Part shown: one piece after another, positions 44,478 through 56,810 of the stretch | How the letters are laid out: each line of letters opens with the position of its first letter | How positions within the stretch are numbered: the stretch's first letter is position 1 | Origin: Toxoplasma gondii ME49 | Lineage: Eukaryota > Apicomplexa > Conoidasida > Eucoccidiorida > Sarcocystidae | Direction: 5' to 3' | DNA length: 64,000 nt | Assembly: GCF_000006565.2 (NCBI RefSeq) | Contig: NC_031472.1 | Location: 372,001 to 436,000, forward strand | Notes under the pieces: model-generated | The model's database searches: none | Seen by the model: only the letters and a program-made list of their open reading frames with translations | What the model was told of the DNA's origin: nothing | Position numbers and translations under genes: made by a program

Positions 44478-46370
44478 GGAAGAAGAGTGAATGACCTCCC
44501 TGTCTGTCAAGTGGATGAACCGCCGATCGAAAGAAACTGTTTCCGAGATTCAGGTGACATGTGAAATAGGTTTCCTGTCCGACGGCTGTCACTCTTTGTG
44601 TTGGTGCTGACAAAGAAGACTGAGCGTCCCTGACCTCCGAGTTTCAACGATTGATGTTCATGCGTTTATAAAACGTTCACCACTGCCTTCCGTGACGAGT
44701 GGACTGCACGAGGCCAGGCCGTGAAGGGCATTCCCCGTCGGAGTGCGATCTCGTGAGAAATCGTTTCATCCTGCGAAAAAAAGCGCTCGCTCGGAACTGT
44801 AACTTGCGCCCCTGCCGTGCCTGGCGTTGTTCTGAACGCAGATGCGCGTCCCTCTGCTACGTCGTTTGTCTGTTGGCTTCCTTTTGGCCATGTCTCCCTC
44901 GAGCGGGTGTCTCGGTGTCTTTTGCAAAGGAACGTGAGGCGTGACGAGAAGGAAGGTCGGGCAATGCTTCCCCGCTGTGTCTCGCCTTTTGTCTCTAGCC
45001 GTTAAATCGATCTGGAAAGTCCTCGAACGTTCTCGCTCGACCTTGGTCAGCGCCCCCTGCGCTCCGGAGTGTCAGTGTGCAAAGCAAAGGTCCTCAACTT
45101 GAACTGAGGAGGCAGGCACTGCCAGGCGTTCGGCTACAGCTCCTTGAATGTATCCTATCTGTTGGGGCAACGAAGAACTGTCGCACATTTTTCAGCAGTG
45201 GAGTTGATGTGCCGGACAGAAGACTGCTCTCAGCGTTCGTAACTCCGTCAGGTCCGTGATGCTCACTGGCGTCCAGCGTCGCGAAGTTTTCAGGGGAATA
45301 TCCCTTTCACTGGAAACGCAACTCCCTTCTTCGGAGAATACATAGGCCTCACTCAGAGTTTGCATGAATTCTTGTTGAAAAAAGACTTGCCCGGATCCCT
45401 AGTATGCAGCACCCGCAGCCTTGGACTTGGTGCCGATATCCAGAAAGCGCGGTGGTTGATGTGAACATGCGGCTGAGAAGCAAGTTCGGCAAAGTCTCCC
45501 TTTAGCTGTTGGAGCACCTTCGCGAACCGAGTTCCCAGTTTCTAGAATCCGTTACCCAAAAAGTGGAGCCTCATATGTTTCCGCGAAAAACAAATCAACG
45601 GATCATACGTTCCACGTTAGAACGAAATCCGAGATCAGGAAATACGGCGCCTGCAAGGGACGAACGGGGAAAACAGCGCTTTGCCAGGTGGCGTGAGATG
45701 CACTCTTATTTCGCGCAAACTTTCGAAGCTTCAGTTACAGTCTGTGTGTGGCCAAAGCGGTCGAGGTTCAGTATGTTTCCCCTTGTGAGAAACACGGGAA
45801 GAAGCACTGAACATCCCTCGGAACGCCGATCCAGTGAACGCGAATCGCTGGATGCGAAGGAAACCGTGTTCGTCCCCTGAAACAGCTCCGTTTTCGGCTT
45901 GTGTTTTTCCTAAAACATCCCTCTGAAGAAACAACTAAGCTCCCGCATTGTGGCGCCGCGAAAGCGACAGCTTGCCGGCAGAAGTTACTGCGAGAGTTCT
46001 GCGGTGGGCAGAAAAGGTGACAATAGGAGCTTGTTCAAGAAACACAGTCTTTGTGGCCGCTAAAACGTATGCATGAGAAGAAATAAACCTGTTTGACAAG
46101 ACTTTCGAGACTCTTTGTGAGCGCGAATGCAGATGTTGAAGACTTATCGCGCGATGTGCTTCAAGCTGCAGAGCACAGCTCAACCTTGAGGCTGTTCTGA
46201 CTCGTGCGGCGCCGACCACCGGCAAGCGCTGAGAACACAGCCAATCTGTAGGCAGATAGATCGATTTTCTGTTTTGATTCCCCGTGGTAACACAGTCAAG
46301 GCACAGCGGCAGGAGTCACCTCAATCCGTTTCTTTCAGGCAAGCGGTACAAAAGGCGTGAAACTAAATTC

Positions 46371-46389
46371 TTTTTTTTTGGGGGGGGGG
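46371..46389. repeat. Adjacent homopolymer runs T9 and G10
   Basis: Nine T are followed directly by ten G. Such junctions are prone to length error in sequencing and to slippage. Confidence 0.8.
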
Positions 46390-47722
46390 TGCCTGACTAG
46401 TCCGACGGCAGCGCCGACGGTGAGAGGCGACATCGATGCTACTTTGTCTCTTTCAGAAGATTTCTTGAGCGCAGCGCAAGGGAAGACAACTGGTTCAAAA
46501 GGACTAGCACAGTTTCTGATTCCCGACGGGGAAACGGGTGGACTGCGGCTTCTGAACGCGAAAGACAAAATCGACGAAGAAGCGAAACGGTCTGCTCTTC
46601 CGACGATGGGGACAGCGGTGTGCTGTGTGAAGTGATGCACACAGACTCCAGGAGTGCTATCGTTTCCCTGAAAGTGAAAGGTTCTTTCTCGTTCAGAAGG
46701 GTGGAAACCACAGCAGACAGGAAGCGTATAGTTCGGCCGAAATGCTGACACATGGATGCGGCTCGAGTTAAAGGCGAACAGTCGAGCAAGCCCGAAAAAT
46801 GACACATAAACGCGTTTACTTACCTATCTAGACCTACTCATATCTGTAATGATGTGGTGTTTGCAGATTCAAAGAGAAGGTTTCATCTCAAAAAGATGGA
46901 TTCTACCGTTCTTTTCATGCGTGTAGGGCATGAAGGTCGTGGTTTCTCGTCGCTTTGCCTGTTCAGGAAAGAGCGTCCGTCTCCTTATGTGGAACTACTT
47001 TTCGCACCTGTAAACGCTGTTTTTCCAACGAAAACCGGCTTCTAGCATTCTAAAACACCACTACGACAATTTTCCTTTCTGGTCGCTGCCCTTTTTTGAG
47101 TCTCGTCGTCGGCTGTTGAGGTGTTCTCTTCTTTTCCTGGCCGCGTTCAGCGGGTGTCTTCTTGAGTTTTGCGAAGAGTGCTTTCTCAGCAGAGTGACCT
47201 GAATTGGATTTTTTTTCTCGGCACTTCAGTTGTCTAGCCAACTGTTTCTCGTTGTAACAAACGCGACGGACGGGCTGTTTTCGCTTGATGCGACCGCTTT
47301 TCTCACCCGCTTTCGAGAGGTGCGCTGATTTCCGCCACAGAAAATTCCAGTCTTTGTGTTTGTCTCGCGGCTTTTCTGTTTCGCGAACTTTGGAAGACCA
47401 GAAATCTCGCCTTTTCCCCGCCGTTCGGTTTAGTCGGTTTCTCTCCATACGCTTTCCCTATTTTTTTTATCTGTGTCTCAACGTTCGCCCTTCTTTCTTC
47501 GCGTCGACGCCGACGGCGTCTCCGGTCACATTTTCTTCCTTTTTCGTTTGTTTGTCTGCTTCGTTTTTTAGACGGGGCGCGCCTGGTCTCCACCTTCTCC
47601 GTATTTTGGAACTCCCGTTTCCTTCCGTCTCTTTCGTTGCTTTTCTGGCCTCCCCGGTGTACGCACAAAGTGTGTATGCACACGGCTCTGTGGAACAACA
47701 ATCCTTTTTCAGAAACGAAAAA

Positions 47723-50700
47723 ATGTCGATCCGGTAGGTTTCCGTGGGAGACTAACGCGCGGAAGGAGTCCAACGAGAAAAGCGTCTAGCTCTTTAAACA
47801 CAGACACGCTTCAAGCTTTCGCAGATGACCAGAAGAAGGATTCCTTTTGAGACTCTTTCATCTTTCCTTTTCTCTCTTTGTCGCTCTTCTCGTCTCCGAA
47901 TCTCTCGGTTTCGTGCTCTCGCTTTCCCCTCTTCTCGTCTTACGTTAGTCTCTGGTTCCTGCTTTTCCCCTCGGCCGATACTCGTTCGCTTGCCCCTGTG
48001 CGCTGTCTTTCGTCTTTTTCAAAGTTATTCGGCTTCTTCGGAATTCCTCTCTCTGTTATCTCTTCTGTCTTCTGCCCCTTCTCTCCGCTCTTCTCCTCCC
48101 TGCCCGATCCCCTCCCGCCCTTCTCTCATCTCTTTCTCTCTGTCTCTTCTTTCCCTCCAACCGTTTCTTCTTCTCTCTCACTGTGTCTGTTGCAATTGGC
48201 CGAGGGTACTTTTCGCTTTGACTACAGCAGAGGTGAGTTTTTTCCATCTTCTTGTCTGGAGAGGACGCCTCGCTTTTCTGGCCTAGCAAAGCCTTCCAGC
48301 TTGGTCGCGGTTTCTCCCGACGACACAACTGACTCAGCACAGCGCCAATGCCCGACGCTTCTCCATACTCGACCTGCGGCACAGCGACATCCACGAGTCT
48401 GCTTCTGCCGTTGCTTCATGTAGCTTTGCCTTCTTGCTGCATGCTCCTTTCTTTTATGTTTTTTTTATTTGTCCTCGTGAGGCAACAGAAGCCATGGGGG
48501 CTACACAGGATAACGGGGCATCCACCAGAACCTGGTATAGATGAATGCACTTTGGAGGACTGTCCATTCTTTCGAGCGTGCCGCGCGTTTTCCTCCTTCA
48601 CTGGTGATCTTTCTCTCTCCCTCCCCTCTGCAAGGAGGAGAAACATTCTTCTCTGGAGAGGAGGGGATCCTCCTCCTCTCGCGCGCTGTCTCTGTCTCCT
48701 GTCTCCACTTCCAGGCGTCTCTTCCGTCTCTCGTTTCTTCTCTCGACAGATCCTTGAGCGACTTGCAGCGGCGGGAGGACGGAGAAAAGAAAAACACCTC
48801 GAGTTTCACAGGAGGAGAACGCTCCGGCCTCGCGGTCGAAAACCCCTCTGACGAGGAATCCCCAATTGGAGACTTTGCGCATGCAGTGTAAACCAAGAAA
48901 GAAAAACCATGTTGCGAGTGCGATGACTAGGTTACCAGTGCGGGCGGAAATCGATCTGCCAATCTGTGTCTTTCTCCCTACTTCTTTCCTTCCTATATCT
49001 CTTTTTCCATCTCTGTATATAGGTGTGCTCATGCGCGTTTCTCTCTACTTTTGTATTCATACAGATATGCATGTATATATTAACATATAAATACATATGT
49101 ATTTGTATATATATATATATATATATATGTATCTGTTTGCATCCCTATATGCGTGGATATATTCATGTGCAGTTCTTTGTGTCTTTTTCGTTTTCGTTGC
49201 TGTGTCTGTTTTCTTGGTTCCTTGTTGGTGTGTCACTTGTTCTGAATTTTCTTCTGCAGCACATGCGCAGGACAAACTTGTGCCATCTCCACCTGTATGG
49301 AACCGCCGGCGTTCGCTCTTTGTGCAATGCATTTCTGAGGGAGGTTTCCTTCGATATCGCTGCCGCTCTCGCTGGCTACTGGGCCGTCTTCTCCGTTTCG
49401 TTTGCTTTTTCTCGACAGAAGAGGAGCTGCACCTCCAGGGGCGCGGCGCGTCACGGTGTACAGAAACGGTTTCATAGTGGACGACGGCGAGTTTCGCTCG
49501 CTGGAGGATCCAGACAATGTTCGATTTCTTGATGAATTGAAGGCGGGGTAAGAGCAGCCTTTTTCGCAACTCGAGGCTCCTCTCAGGTGCACAAAAGAGC
49601 CTGGAGAATTGTTTCCTTTCACGGGTTGTTCCGCCCTGGCCTTTGTTTGGGAGAGCTACCGTTTCTCGGGGATGGAGTCAGCGCACACAAGCCGCGATTC
49701 CCTTCACCTCAAGGTTTTTTCTGCTCTTCTCTTTCGGCGAGCGTTCTGGAGTTCAGTGTCCTACGACATCCAGCGGAGTCCACGTCGGCTGCGGTCTCGG
49801 CCTCTGTGCTGTAAAAAGGACCCGCCGAACAGCAGTGTGTTCTGAGGAAGAGGAGTTTCCTTTTGTCCGGAAAGCTCTGGGAACTACCTCTTAGACGACG
49901 TCTGCTTCGCTGTCGACTCGCCTGGTGCACTCCCCAGGTTCCTCTCCCAACGCATCTCGCGTCGCCTCATCACCTCTTAGAGTTTGGGGTCCGTCTCCGC
50001 GCCCTCCTCCTCGGTGTCGTGGTGAATGCGTGCATTCGAGTGTCTTTTCTTTTTCGAGTCTCGCTGTTTCTTCAGCTTTGCTCCTCGGGAGCTGCAGGAG
50101 GGCGGCCGGCGCGTCCACGTGGAATTGGTGAATAAGCAGTCGGAAGTCTATCATCCGCCGCCTCCTCCGGCGGTAAGCAGAGAGCGCGAAGGGTCTTGGG
50201 CGTTGCAGGGAGAGATCCCTTCTTTCGTTCGTGTTCGTCTGTCGGTTTTTCACCTGGAGCAGGTTCTGTACCCCGAAGTGATTCTTTCCTCCGTGCTCTC
50301 CTCTATATCTCCAGTTAGCTCCGCTGCCTTTTTGGAGCCCAACTAGCTGTTCGGATCGGGGCGCGGGGCGGCGACCCCTTCGAAGGCCGCCTCCGAGTGT
50401 CTGTCCTCTTTTTTGTGTCGTGGAGTCTGTATTTCTTCTCCTCGCGCGCGGGTTTTCTTCGCCCGTTGCTTCTGCTTTATTCTCAGTACGTGTTGTTCAG
50501 TGGAGACGGCCAGCGGTTGTCTGCAGACGAAGGTGTGGCGAGAGGCACTTCAGCACCGCGGGGCGATGTGGATGTCAGCCGCGGCGCGGTGGCGGTCGAT
50601 GAGAGTCAGCCCACGACCATGCTCCAGTTCCGTCTCCACGATGGGCAGAGACGAACTCAGAGATTCAACGAAACTCACACCATTGCCGACCTACGCGAAT

Positions 50701-51017
50701 TCGTTTCCCAGTAAGCGATAAAGATAGCTTGTTTTTCGGGGCCAAGTATCCTGAGAAAAAAGACCAACAGGAGATTCCTGTTCAAAACTACACCATATAA
50801 AGACGCGTGTCAACATCTACATGTCGACGCCTGTATAAGGGCTTCTGTCCATGCCTATGAACACTACCAATCTAAAATGGTGATGTCTTTGTGCTATGAG
50901 ACGAGCGGTTGTTTAAGACTAATTTAAGCGCACCCACTGTAATATGTAGTTTACTTGCAAGCTGGAAGACGGAAGCGTTATTATGCTTGTATCTGTATAC
51001 AGACTTTCGTTTATTAT

Positions 51018-51057
<40 letters not shown>

Positions 51058-51470
51058 GGCACAAATGCCAACATGCTGTCTTCACAATGACAAAGGCGTC
51101 TGTATATATATATATATATATATATGCATGTACACAGTGTCCGCGAAGAATATGCAACAACGGAGTATGTTTTAGGCGGTTAGATAGATCTTTATGCGAC
51201 TGTCGTGGAGTCGTTGGTCGGTAAACTGAGTAAGGATACATGTAGACATTGCTGTCTGACCAGTGTGGTTTCGACTGTTCTGCTGCTAAGAGGGTTCATA
51301 GGTCTACGCATGTGTGGCACCAATGTTTCCTTTTTCTCAGGGTGGCACCAGTAAATGGAGAAGTCCGTCTTCTTGAGGGTTTCCCCCCGAAAGAAATCAC
51401 TGCAGCGCCGTCGGCGACCATCAAAGAAGCGGGCCTTCTCAATGCAGCCATTGTTCAGAAGATATGCTAG
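47723..51470 (+). CDS. p47/Shp1-like p97 (Cdc48) cofactor with SEP and UBX domains, 6 exons, 242 residues
   Basis: p47/Shp1 proteins link the AAA ATPase p97 to ubiquitinated substrates or to membrane fusion. Exons are 47723-47733, 48750-48887, 49419-49547, 50076-50172, 50487-50710 and 51341-51470; all phases agree and the sum is 243 codons. The first coding exon has only 11 bases (MSI plus two bases of Arg) followed by an intron of about 1 kb. It is supported because the joined start MSIRSLSDLQ matches the IRTLSDL start of plant PUX relatives. Next comes TGGERSGLAVENPSDEE (about residues 24-40), the SEP domain at about 58-118 (VTVYRNGFIVDDGEFRSLED, then RFLDELKAGFAPREL), and the UBX domain at about 165-242 (TMLQFRLHDGQRRTQRF, GFPPKEI, AGLLNAAIVQKIC). 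There is no N-terminal UBA domain, as in the p37/UBXN2B type. The exon 2 donor chosen is GTAAAC because it alone keeps phase. Confidence 0.9.
49106..49129. repeat. AT microsatellite in intron 2 of the p47-like gene
   Basis: About 11 AT dinucleotides. Confidence 0.8.
51021..51125. repeat. Two AT microsatellites in intron 5 of the p47-like gene
   Basis: Runs at about 51030-51057 and 51102-51125. Confidence 0.8.
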
Positions 51471-54400
51471 ACGACAAGGAACGGACAAGGACTGGCGAGT
51501 TCCCCGCGCAGACGCCAAACTCAGAGAGAGGAAAGAGCGCCGCTAGAAGAGCAGAACTGAGAGGGAATGACGATTGCAACAGGGAGAAGGAGGATGTGAG
51601 AAGCAAAGCGGAGCTGGAGCAGGAGAGAACGGTGAATTTGATACGTGAGCCGGAGAGTGAAGCGACGACGCGGGGACCACGAGAGAGAAAAGACGAAAGG
51701 GGCGATCGAAGAGGAGGCGGATGCAGAGGAGAACAGCGCAAGGACAGGAAGAGAGAAGACGAGGAAAAGAAGGAGGGAAGCTGACTATTGATCTTTGCTG
51801 TTGGTCGTGACCCCCTCTTTCCCCAACCGACTGAGACAAAGAGAGAAGACTGGTGGCTGTTGTCAGAACGGGGTACAGGTGCGTCTCTGTCCCCTGTTTT
51901 TTTGAGTTGACATTCCTGTCTTTCGCAGATTTGCACAGATTTAGCAGAGCCAGTATGGAGAGGTTGGACCGCTCGCGCTCGTGCTCTTTTTCTGTGCGTC
52001 GGAATCTCTTGTGTCCAATGAGTCTGTCGTTTTCAAGAAGCAAATGGCGAGACCAAGAAGAGGTTCTCTCTCTTCGATAGGAGCCTAGAACCAGGTTGGG
52101 GGGTTGACGGCCTACGAGGACATGAGAACACTCGCGGCATTTTAGAAGTTCTTCTTTCATCGCTCTTGGCTCGCCAAGAGGAGAACAGAATGGCTGACGT
52201 TGAGCAAAGGAAATCGCAGGTGTTCCTTTCTCCTCCAGTTGATACGGAACCGGCATGAAACGCCCAGCTCGTTAGAGAGGTGTCTCCTTGTTGTCTCTGC
52301 GAATCACGTAGATGCTCCTTCCACCATTTGTGGGCTTCTTAGAGGCAGAAGGCCTCGGTCGCTAGAGTGGACGAAACACGCAGGCTGTCCGTGAGCGACA
52401 CGAGAAGGCCAGAGAAGAGAATCCATCGCATGTTTCTTTATGCGGGGGAGCAAGTTTAGAGGCGATTTCTGATGCACCGCATATAGACCCGTCCAACGCA
52501 GAAAGAACCCAGTTAGGTGAGCACTCACCAGTTAGCGTCGGTGGATGGAACTGTGGAGATCTGAGGTTCTAGGCTGACACAAGGAGCTGCGACGGGGACC
52601 CGAGAAGTGACACGACACTACCAGCGGCCAACGCGAGAAAAGGGCGGTGGTACCCACGAGTAAGATGCTGAAAAGGAAAAATTGGAACTCTGGGAGTTTT
52701 AGTCGTTTCAGAGCAACGGGCTATGCGGGCGACAGGAGGAAATATCGCGCTTGTTACGTTACTACAGCACTCAACGCACTTCTCTGATTCCTGAATCCTC
52801 TTTTTCTAAATGCACCCCTGAATCTAGTTCGTCTGTAGATGCGTAGAAAGTTGCTTTCAGGAGTCTATGTCTCCATGAAGGCTTCCCTTTCTCACAGGAA
52901 CTTGGCAAAGCGAAATGAAAGTCAGTCCTCACCACGGTTGGAGCAGTTGCACCTACATTTATGTTTGCTTTTCTCCAGCAAACGGGTTCCGGGCCGTGGC
53001 GCTGTTGAGGCCGAGCCAGAGCTAAGATGTGCAGGCATCACCGATCTTTTTTTCAGAAGAACGTAGCGACACATGAGAACGAGGCAGCTGCATTGAGTGC
53101 TGAGAAAGCTGTTCATCGCCGACTGTATCTCCTCTGGAACGGTAGCGCCTACCGTCCCAGTTGAGGTAACTTTCGAATTCACGTCCTCCCTGCTGTTTTC
53201 ATTGTGGTGCGGACAACTGAGACAGCTCTCGTTGGAGACAGCCCTCGTCGATGTTTCATTCTTATTTCTTCGTTCTTTCTCGCAATCTCTGGGTGCCTAG
53301 CCGTGTGTCGCCTAAGAGACGTTTCATACACGCCAAGAAAGCTGTCTACGAAGGCAACACCGTGCCTGTGGTCTCCAACCTTGTTATTTTCTTTGGTGAT
53401 GATATAAGGGAGAGAAGCGCGAGTCGCTCGCGTTCCGTCGTGTACTCAACTGCGGCCAAGTGACAGGCGGTTGCGAACTAGAATGGCGTCCATTCGGCGT
53501 TCCCTAACCCCAACGGAGTTCAGTCCTTCTATTTCTACAAGAGTTTTCTAGAGAACCCCTCCTCCGGTTGAATAATGGGATAGCAAAGCCTTCTAGAGAC
53601 TTGGCTGTGGCATGCCTCCGTCAGAAATCTCTCTATTCTAGAGATCAGCGACAGTGTGAGGCTGTCTGTTCAGGCAGCCCTCACAAATCTGTGTCCAGCG
53701 GTACTGTGAAGAGGCAAGAACCCATTGTCGAAACGGCGAAATTCCAAGTTTATACAGCTGTACAATCGTTTGCGTCTGGGTATCATTTCTCTTTTTTGTT
53801 CGCTTCGTTTTCCTCTGGTGCAAGGGCGCTTGCCCGAAATCCGTACTCTCTAAATCTGTCTATGCAGCGACGTCAACCCGCCAAACGCGCGACCGGCAAC
53901 TCGCGGAACGTGTGCTCCTGCCCGGGTGCTTCTGCAATGCTTCCTTGCTGCGGTTTTACAGCGCTTCTCTCTGCCATTTTGAGTCGAGTTGAGAGCCACA
54001 ACTAACCCTCAAGCTCTAGAATGTGGTTACCTAAAGAGATTTTGTCGTCTCTCCACCTCGATCGTCTACCAGGAACTGCCTAGGCAAATCCGCGGACTCC
54101 GCGTTCTTCGTTTGTTGGTGGAGGTAGCCTTCACATTTTTAGATCTGTTTTCCCTTAGCCTACCTTTTTCTCGGATCTTCTTGAATCACTAGCTGGGCTG
54201 GGAACGAAATGTTGTTTTCATGTCGTGTTGAGTCCAAGACCTTCTTACGGGCCTAGCCAGGCTTCCCCTGGACCCGGATGCGCAGGCTGGAAACCGAGGA
54301 GCACACCCCCGCGTTTCTCTCCGTCTCCGTCTCTCTGAAATTTTCGGCTGAATTCGATTTTCGCTCTCAAAGCGACTAACTTTGTTGCAGTCCTTGGTGA

Positions 54401-54713
54401 CTGCAAGTATGAGGAGCGTTTTCCTTCCGCCCACCCTGTTGGCTTTTTCGCCGTTCTCCGGCCTTTCAACCCGGCCTTTTCCGGATAGCTTCTCGCAGCC
54501 TTCCTAGCTGTACGTGAGTGCCACTTCTTCTCGCGTTTCCTCCGGGTCGTTTGCCAATCTGTCCAAAAACGCCATCTTGCTTGCCTTCTTCCGTGCTACA
54601 CCATTTTCAGCCTTTCCTCCCCATTGACCTACTATTCGTTTTCCCCTCGCGTTACCAGATCTCGTGATCCCGCACGCAGAATCCAACCTCTCGCCCGCCC
54701 CCCCCCCGTCTGC
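51471..54713. other. Intergenic stretch without a supported gene
   Basis: Between the p47-like gene and the Lys/Glu-rich protein. A minus frame of 237 codons (51543-52256) starts with ATG but lies across the likely 3' untranslated region of the p47-like gene, and has no domain. A plus frame near 53297-53463 gives a basic peptide without support. Confidence 0.4.
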
Positions 54714-56597
54714 ATGATGACGACTCCGCGGTCAATGGAGGTCGAGAGCAGCTCGGCGGCGGCTTCGCCTCAAAGGAGCCTCGCAGGTTCTGAAGAGAAG
54801 CCTTCGTCGGGTTCTGTGCCCTCTGCCCGTGACGCTTCGCCGCCTCACACCGCGAACTCCTCAGCGCGTTCAGAGTACATGACGAGGCCTCGGCAAGAGG
54901 GTGAAGGGTCGTCTCCGACGCCAAAATCTTCGCTTTCAGTGGCGAAAGCTGGGAGGCCGTTGAATTCTCAAACCGCCTCCTCGACACGCTCGCCACCAGG
55001 CTCTACGCGTCAAGGCTTGTCGGCTTTCGGCGGGAGAGGCACACCCGCTCCAACATCTGCAGAGAGGGCCGTTGGGGTAGGGGGCCTTAGGCAAGACTCG
55101 GAGCTCTCTCGAGCGAACAGCTCCGCGGGCTCTCGCACTATGAGGCCAGGCGTCTTCAGTCGGGTGCATGCGCCCCCTGCACCGCACTCGATTGAAGTCC
55201 GGGGGAACCTAGTTGTGCAGAATGTCTCGAGTGTCGAGGAGGTGCTGGCTTTGCTTGAAGATGAGAACTCGCCCTTTTCGCTCCAACTGCAAGACGTGGA
55301 ACTCCGCGTCGGCCCGAACCAAGTCGCGGGCCTCGGCGCCGCAATCCCTGACTTGCGCGAGCACCTCCGGGCTCTCCAGAGAGAACAAGATGAGTCGCAT
55401 GCTCTGGGGCGGACGAGAGAGACAGCTGGGACCTCGCGTTCCGCTTCCCTGAGAACCAACGTCGTTCTCCGAGGAGTCGTGGAAGGACGAAGAAACCTCG
55501 GAAGTCGGGCGCCACAAGTCGCGGCCAGGGGCCCGCGCGCCCCTATCGCTGGAGCCTTAAGGCCCGCAACCTCACTGGCCTCGGTCCCCGCTCGGCGTCT
55601 TCCCTCTGGGCCTCCACCCTCGTCCTCAGCCGTGCTACCTTCGGCGACAGAAGTCCGAGCTGCTCGAGCCCGAGCTGCAGTCGCGACGGCGTCGGGAGCC
55701 CAGAGGCCCGCAGAGGCAAACGAAGCTTTGCATGCACAGGAACAGTCGCAGTCTCTCATGGCGAGGCTCTCCGAGGTGCAGGAAGAGGTTAAATCGCTTC
55801 TTGCTAACGAAGGCGTGGTGCCGGCTGCTGACGCCACAAAGGGCAAAGGAGACGGAAAGGGGAGAGAAGGTGAGGGCGACAAAAAAGGAGACTTTGGAGG
55901 GAAAGGCAGATTTCAAGGCAGTGACAAAGGAATCCCGGAAAGCGGCAGTGCGAAGGATTTTAGCGCAAGCAGCAACGGCGCCAGCCGGGCGGCCAGTAGC
56001 AGCTCCAAGCCAGCGAGCTCCCACCCTGGAAATCATGGAGAGGCACAAGAAACAACGTCGGACGGAGATCTCAACCCGGCAGAGAAAGGAAAATCAGGGA
56101 AAGGAAGCGAGGAGAGAGAGAACGCAGAGAAGGACGAAAAGGAGAGGGACGCGACAGAAAGGATGGAGCAAGAGAAAGAAGTGAAGGAAAAGATAGAGAA
56201 GAACGAGGCAGAGAAGGAGATTGAGGAGACGGTGAAGCCCGGTGGGGTGGCGGAGGGAGCAGGGAAGAAAGATAACGGAAAACAGGAAGGCCAAGAAGAG
56301 CCAGCGAGATCTGGCATTAAAGCAACAATCGAAGGTGTGTTCCGTCAAGTACCCTCGTCTGAAAACATTGATGAAATGGCACAGCAGGGAGAAGCGCCGC
56401 AGGTTGAAGGTGAATCGATACAAGCAGAATCTAAAAAATCAGAAAACGCAGAAGATGGAAAGAAAGAAGACACACAGAATGACGAGACACCGAAAGAAGA
56501 GACACCGAAAGAAGACACACCGGAAGAAGAGACACCGAAGGAGACGTCGAACGAGGAGGCACCGAAAGAAGAGGTATCGAGTAGTTGGTTTTGGTGA
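54714..56597 (+). CDS. Lys/Glu-rich protein with degenerate KEETP repeats, unknown function, 627 residues
   Basis: Single open frame, start ATGATG at 54714 just after a C-rich run; the 30 codons upstream also stay open but look like leader. Residues 1-155 are Ser/Pro/Arg-rich and disordered. A block of normal composition at about 158-225 (VRGNLVVQNVSSVEEVLALL, then LRVGPNQVAGLGAAIPDL) looks like the only folded part; its family is not recognised. After an Ala/Arg-rich linker comes a KGKGDGKG patch, then a long Lys/Glu stretch that would form helix or coiled coil, and finally tandem copies of ETPKEE/DTPEEE before the aromatic end SSWFW. No signal peptide or membrane segment was seen. The acidic repeats resemble cytoskeletal or scaffold proteins of coccidia in style only. 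Confidence 0.75.
   Translation: MMTTPRSMEVESSSAAASPQRSLAGSEEKPSSGSVPSARDASPPHTANSSARSEYMTRPRQEGEGSSPTPKSSLSVAKAGRPLNSQTASSTRSPPGSTRQGLSAFGGRGTPAPTSAERAVGVGGLRQDSELSRANSSAGSRTMRPGVFSRVHAPPAPHSIEVRGNLVVQNVSSVEEVLALLEDENSPFSLQLQDVELRVGPNQVAGLGAAIPDLREHLRALQREQDESHALGRTRETAGTSRSASLRTNVVLRGVVEGRRNLGSRAPQVAARGPRAPIAGALRPATSLASVPARRLPSGPPPSSSAVLPSATEVRAARARAAVATASGAQRPAEANEALHAQEQSQSLMARLSEVQEEVKSLLANEGVVPAADATKGKGDGKGREGEGDKKGDFGGKGRFQGSDKGIPESGSAKDFSASSNGASRAASSSSKPASSHPGNHGEAQETTSDGDLNPAEKGKSGKGSEERENAEKDEKERDATERMEQEKEVKEKIEKNEAEKEIEETVKPGGVAEGAGKKDNGKQEGQEEPARSGIKATIEGVFRQVPSSENIDEMAQQGEAPQVEGESIQAESKKSENAEDGKKEDTQNDETPKEETPKEDTPEEETPKETSNEEAPKEEVSSSWFW
56485..56575 (+). repeat. Degenerate 12-18 base repeats coding ETPKEE-type units
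   Basis: Copies of gagacaccgaaagaa and close variants follow each other near the 3' end of the Lys/Glu-rich gene. Confidence 0.7.
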
Positions 56598-56810
56598 CAG
56601 ACAGAATAGCGAAGGCCGAATGCGAGAACGATGCAGCTACCGACACGCCGACTCGTCACCTAGTCGAGAACGGATCGTTCCGTAGGCTTCACATTCAAAA
56701 ACGAGACCACACGATTTCTGGTGAGATTATTTCAGTTGTTTCCGAGTCCATTAGCATCCGTGCGGAAGATTCAACACTGTGTATTGCATTCTTTTTCTTA
56801 ACAGTTTCGC

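Larger units (their letters stand above)
43734..47722. other. Intergenic stretch without a supported gene
   Basis: Downstream of PNO1 and upstream of the p47-like gene. It contains a 12-base tandem repeat near 44438-44477 and a T9/G10 run at 46371-46389. All three minus frames and one plus frame are open around 46.36-46.8 kb, but none shows a family match. Confidence 0.4.

Noticed and set aside
43608..44510. 300-codon minus-strand frame, Ser/Leu/Arg-rich
   Set aside because: It overlaps the end of PNO1 and its GA-rich downstream region; the composition is that of a complement of GA repeats.
46335..46807. Overlapping frames of 92-156 codons on both strands
   Set aside because: One minus frame has an ATG and a plausible peptide, but all frames are open at once and none shows a family, so none was chosen.
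51543..52256. 237-codon minus-strand frame with ATG
   Set aside because: It lies antisense to the likely 3' end of the p47-like transcript, is low-complexity at its C-terminus and has no domain.
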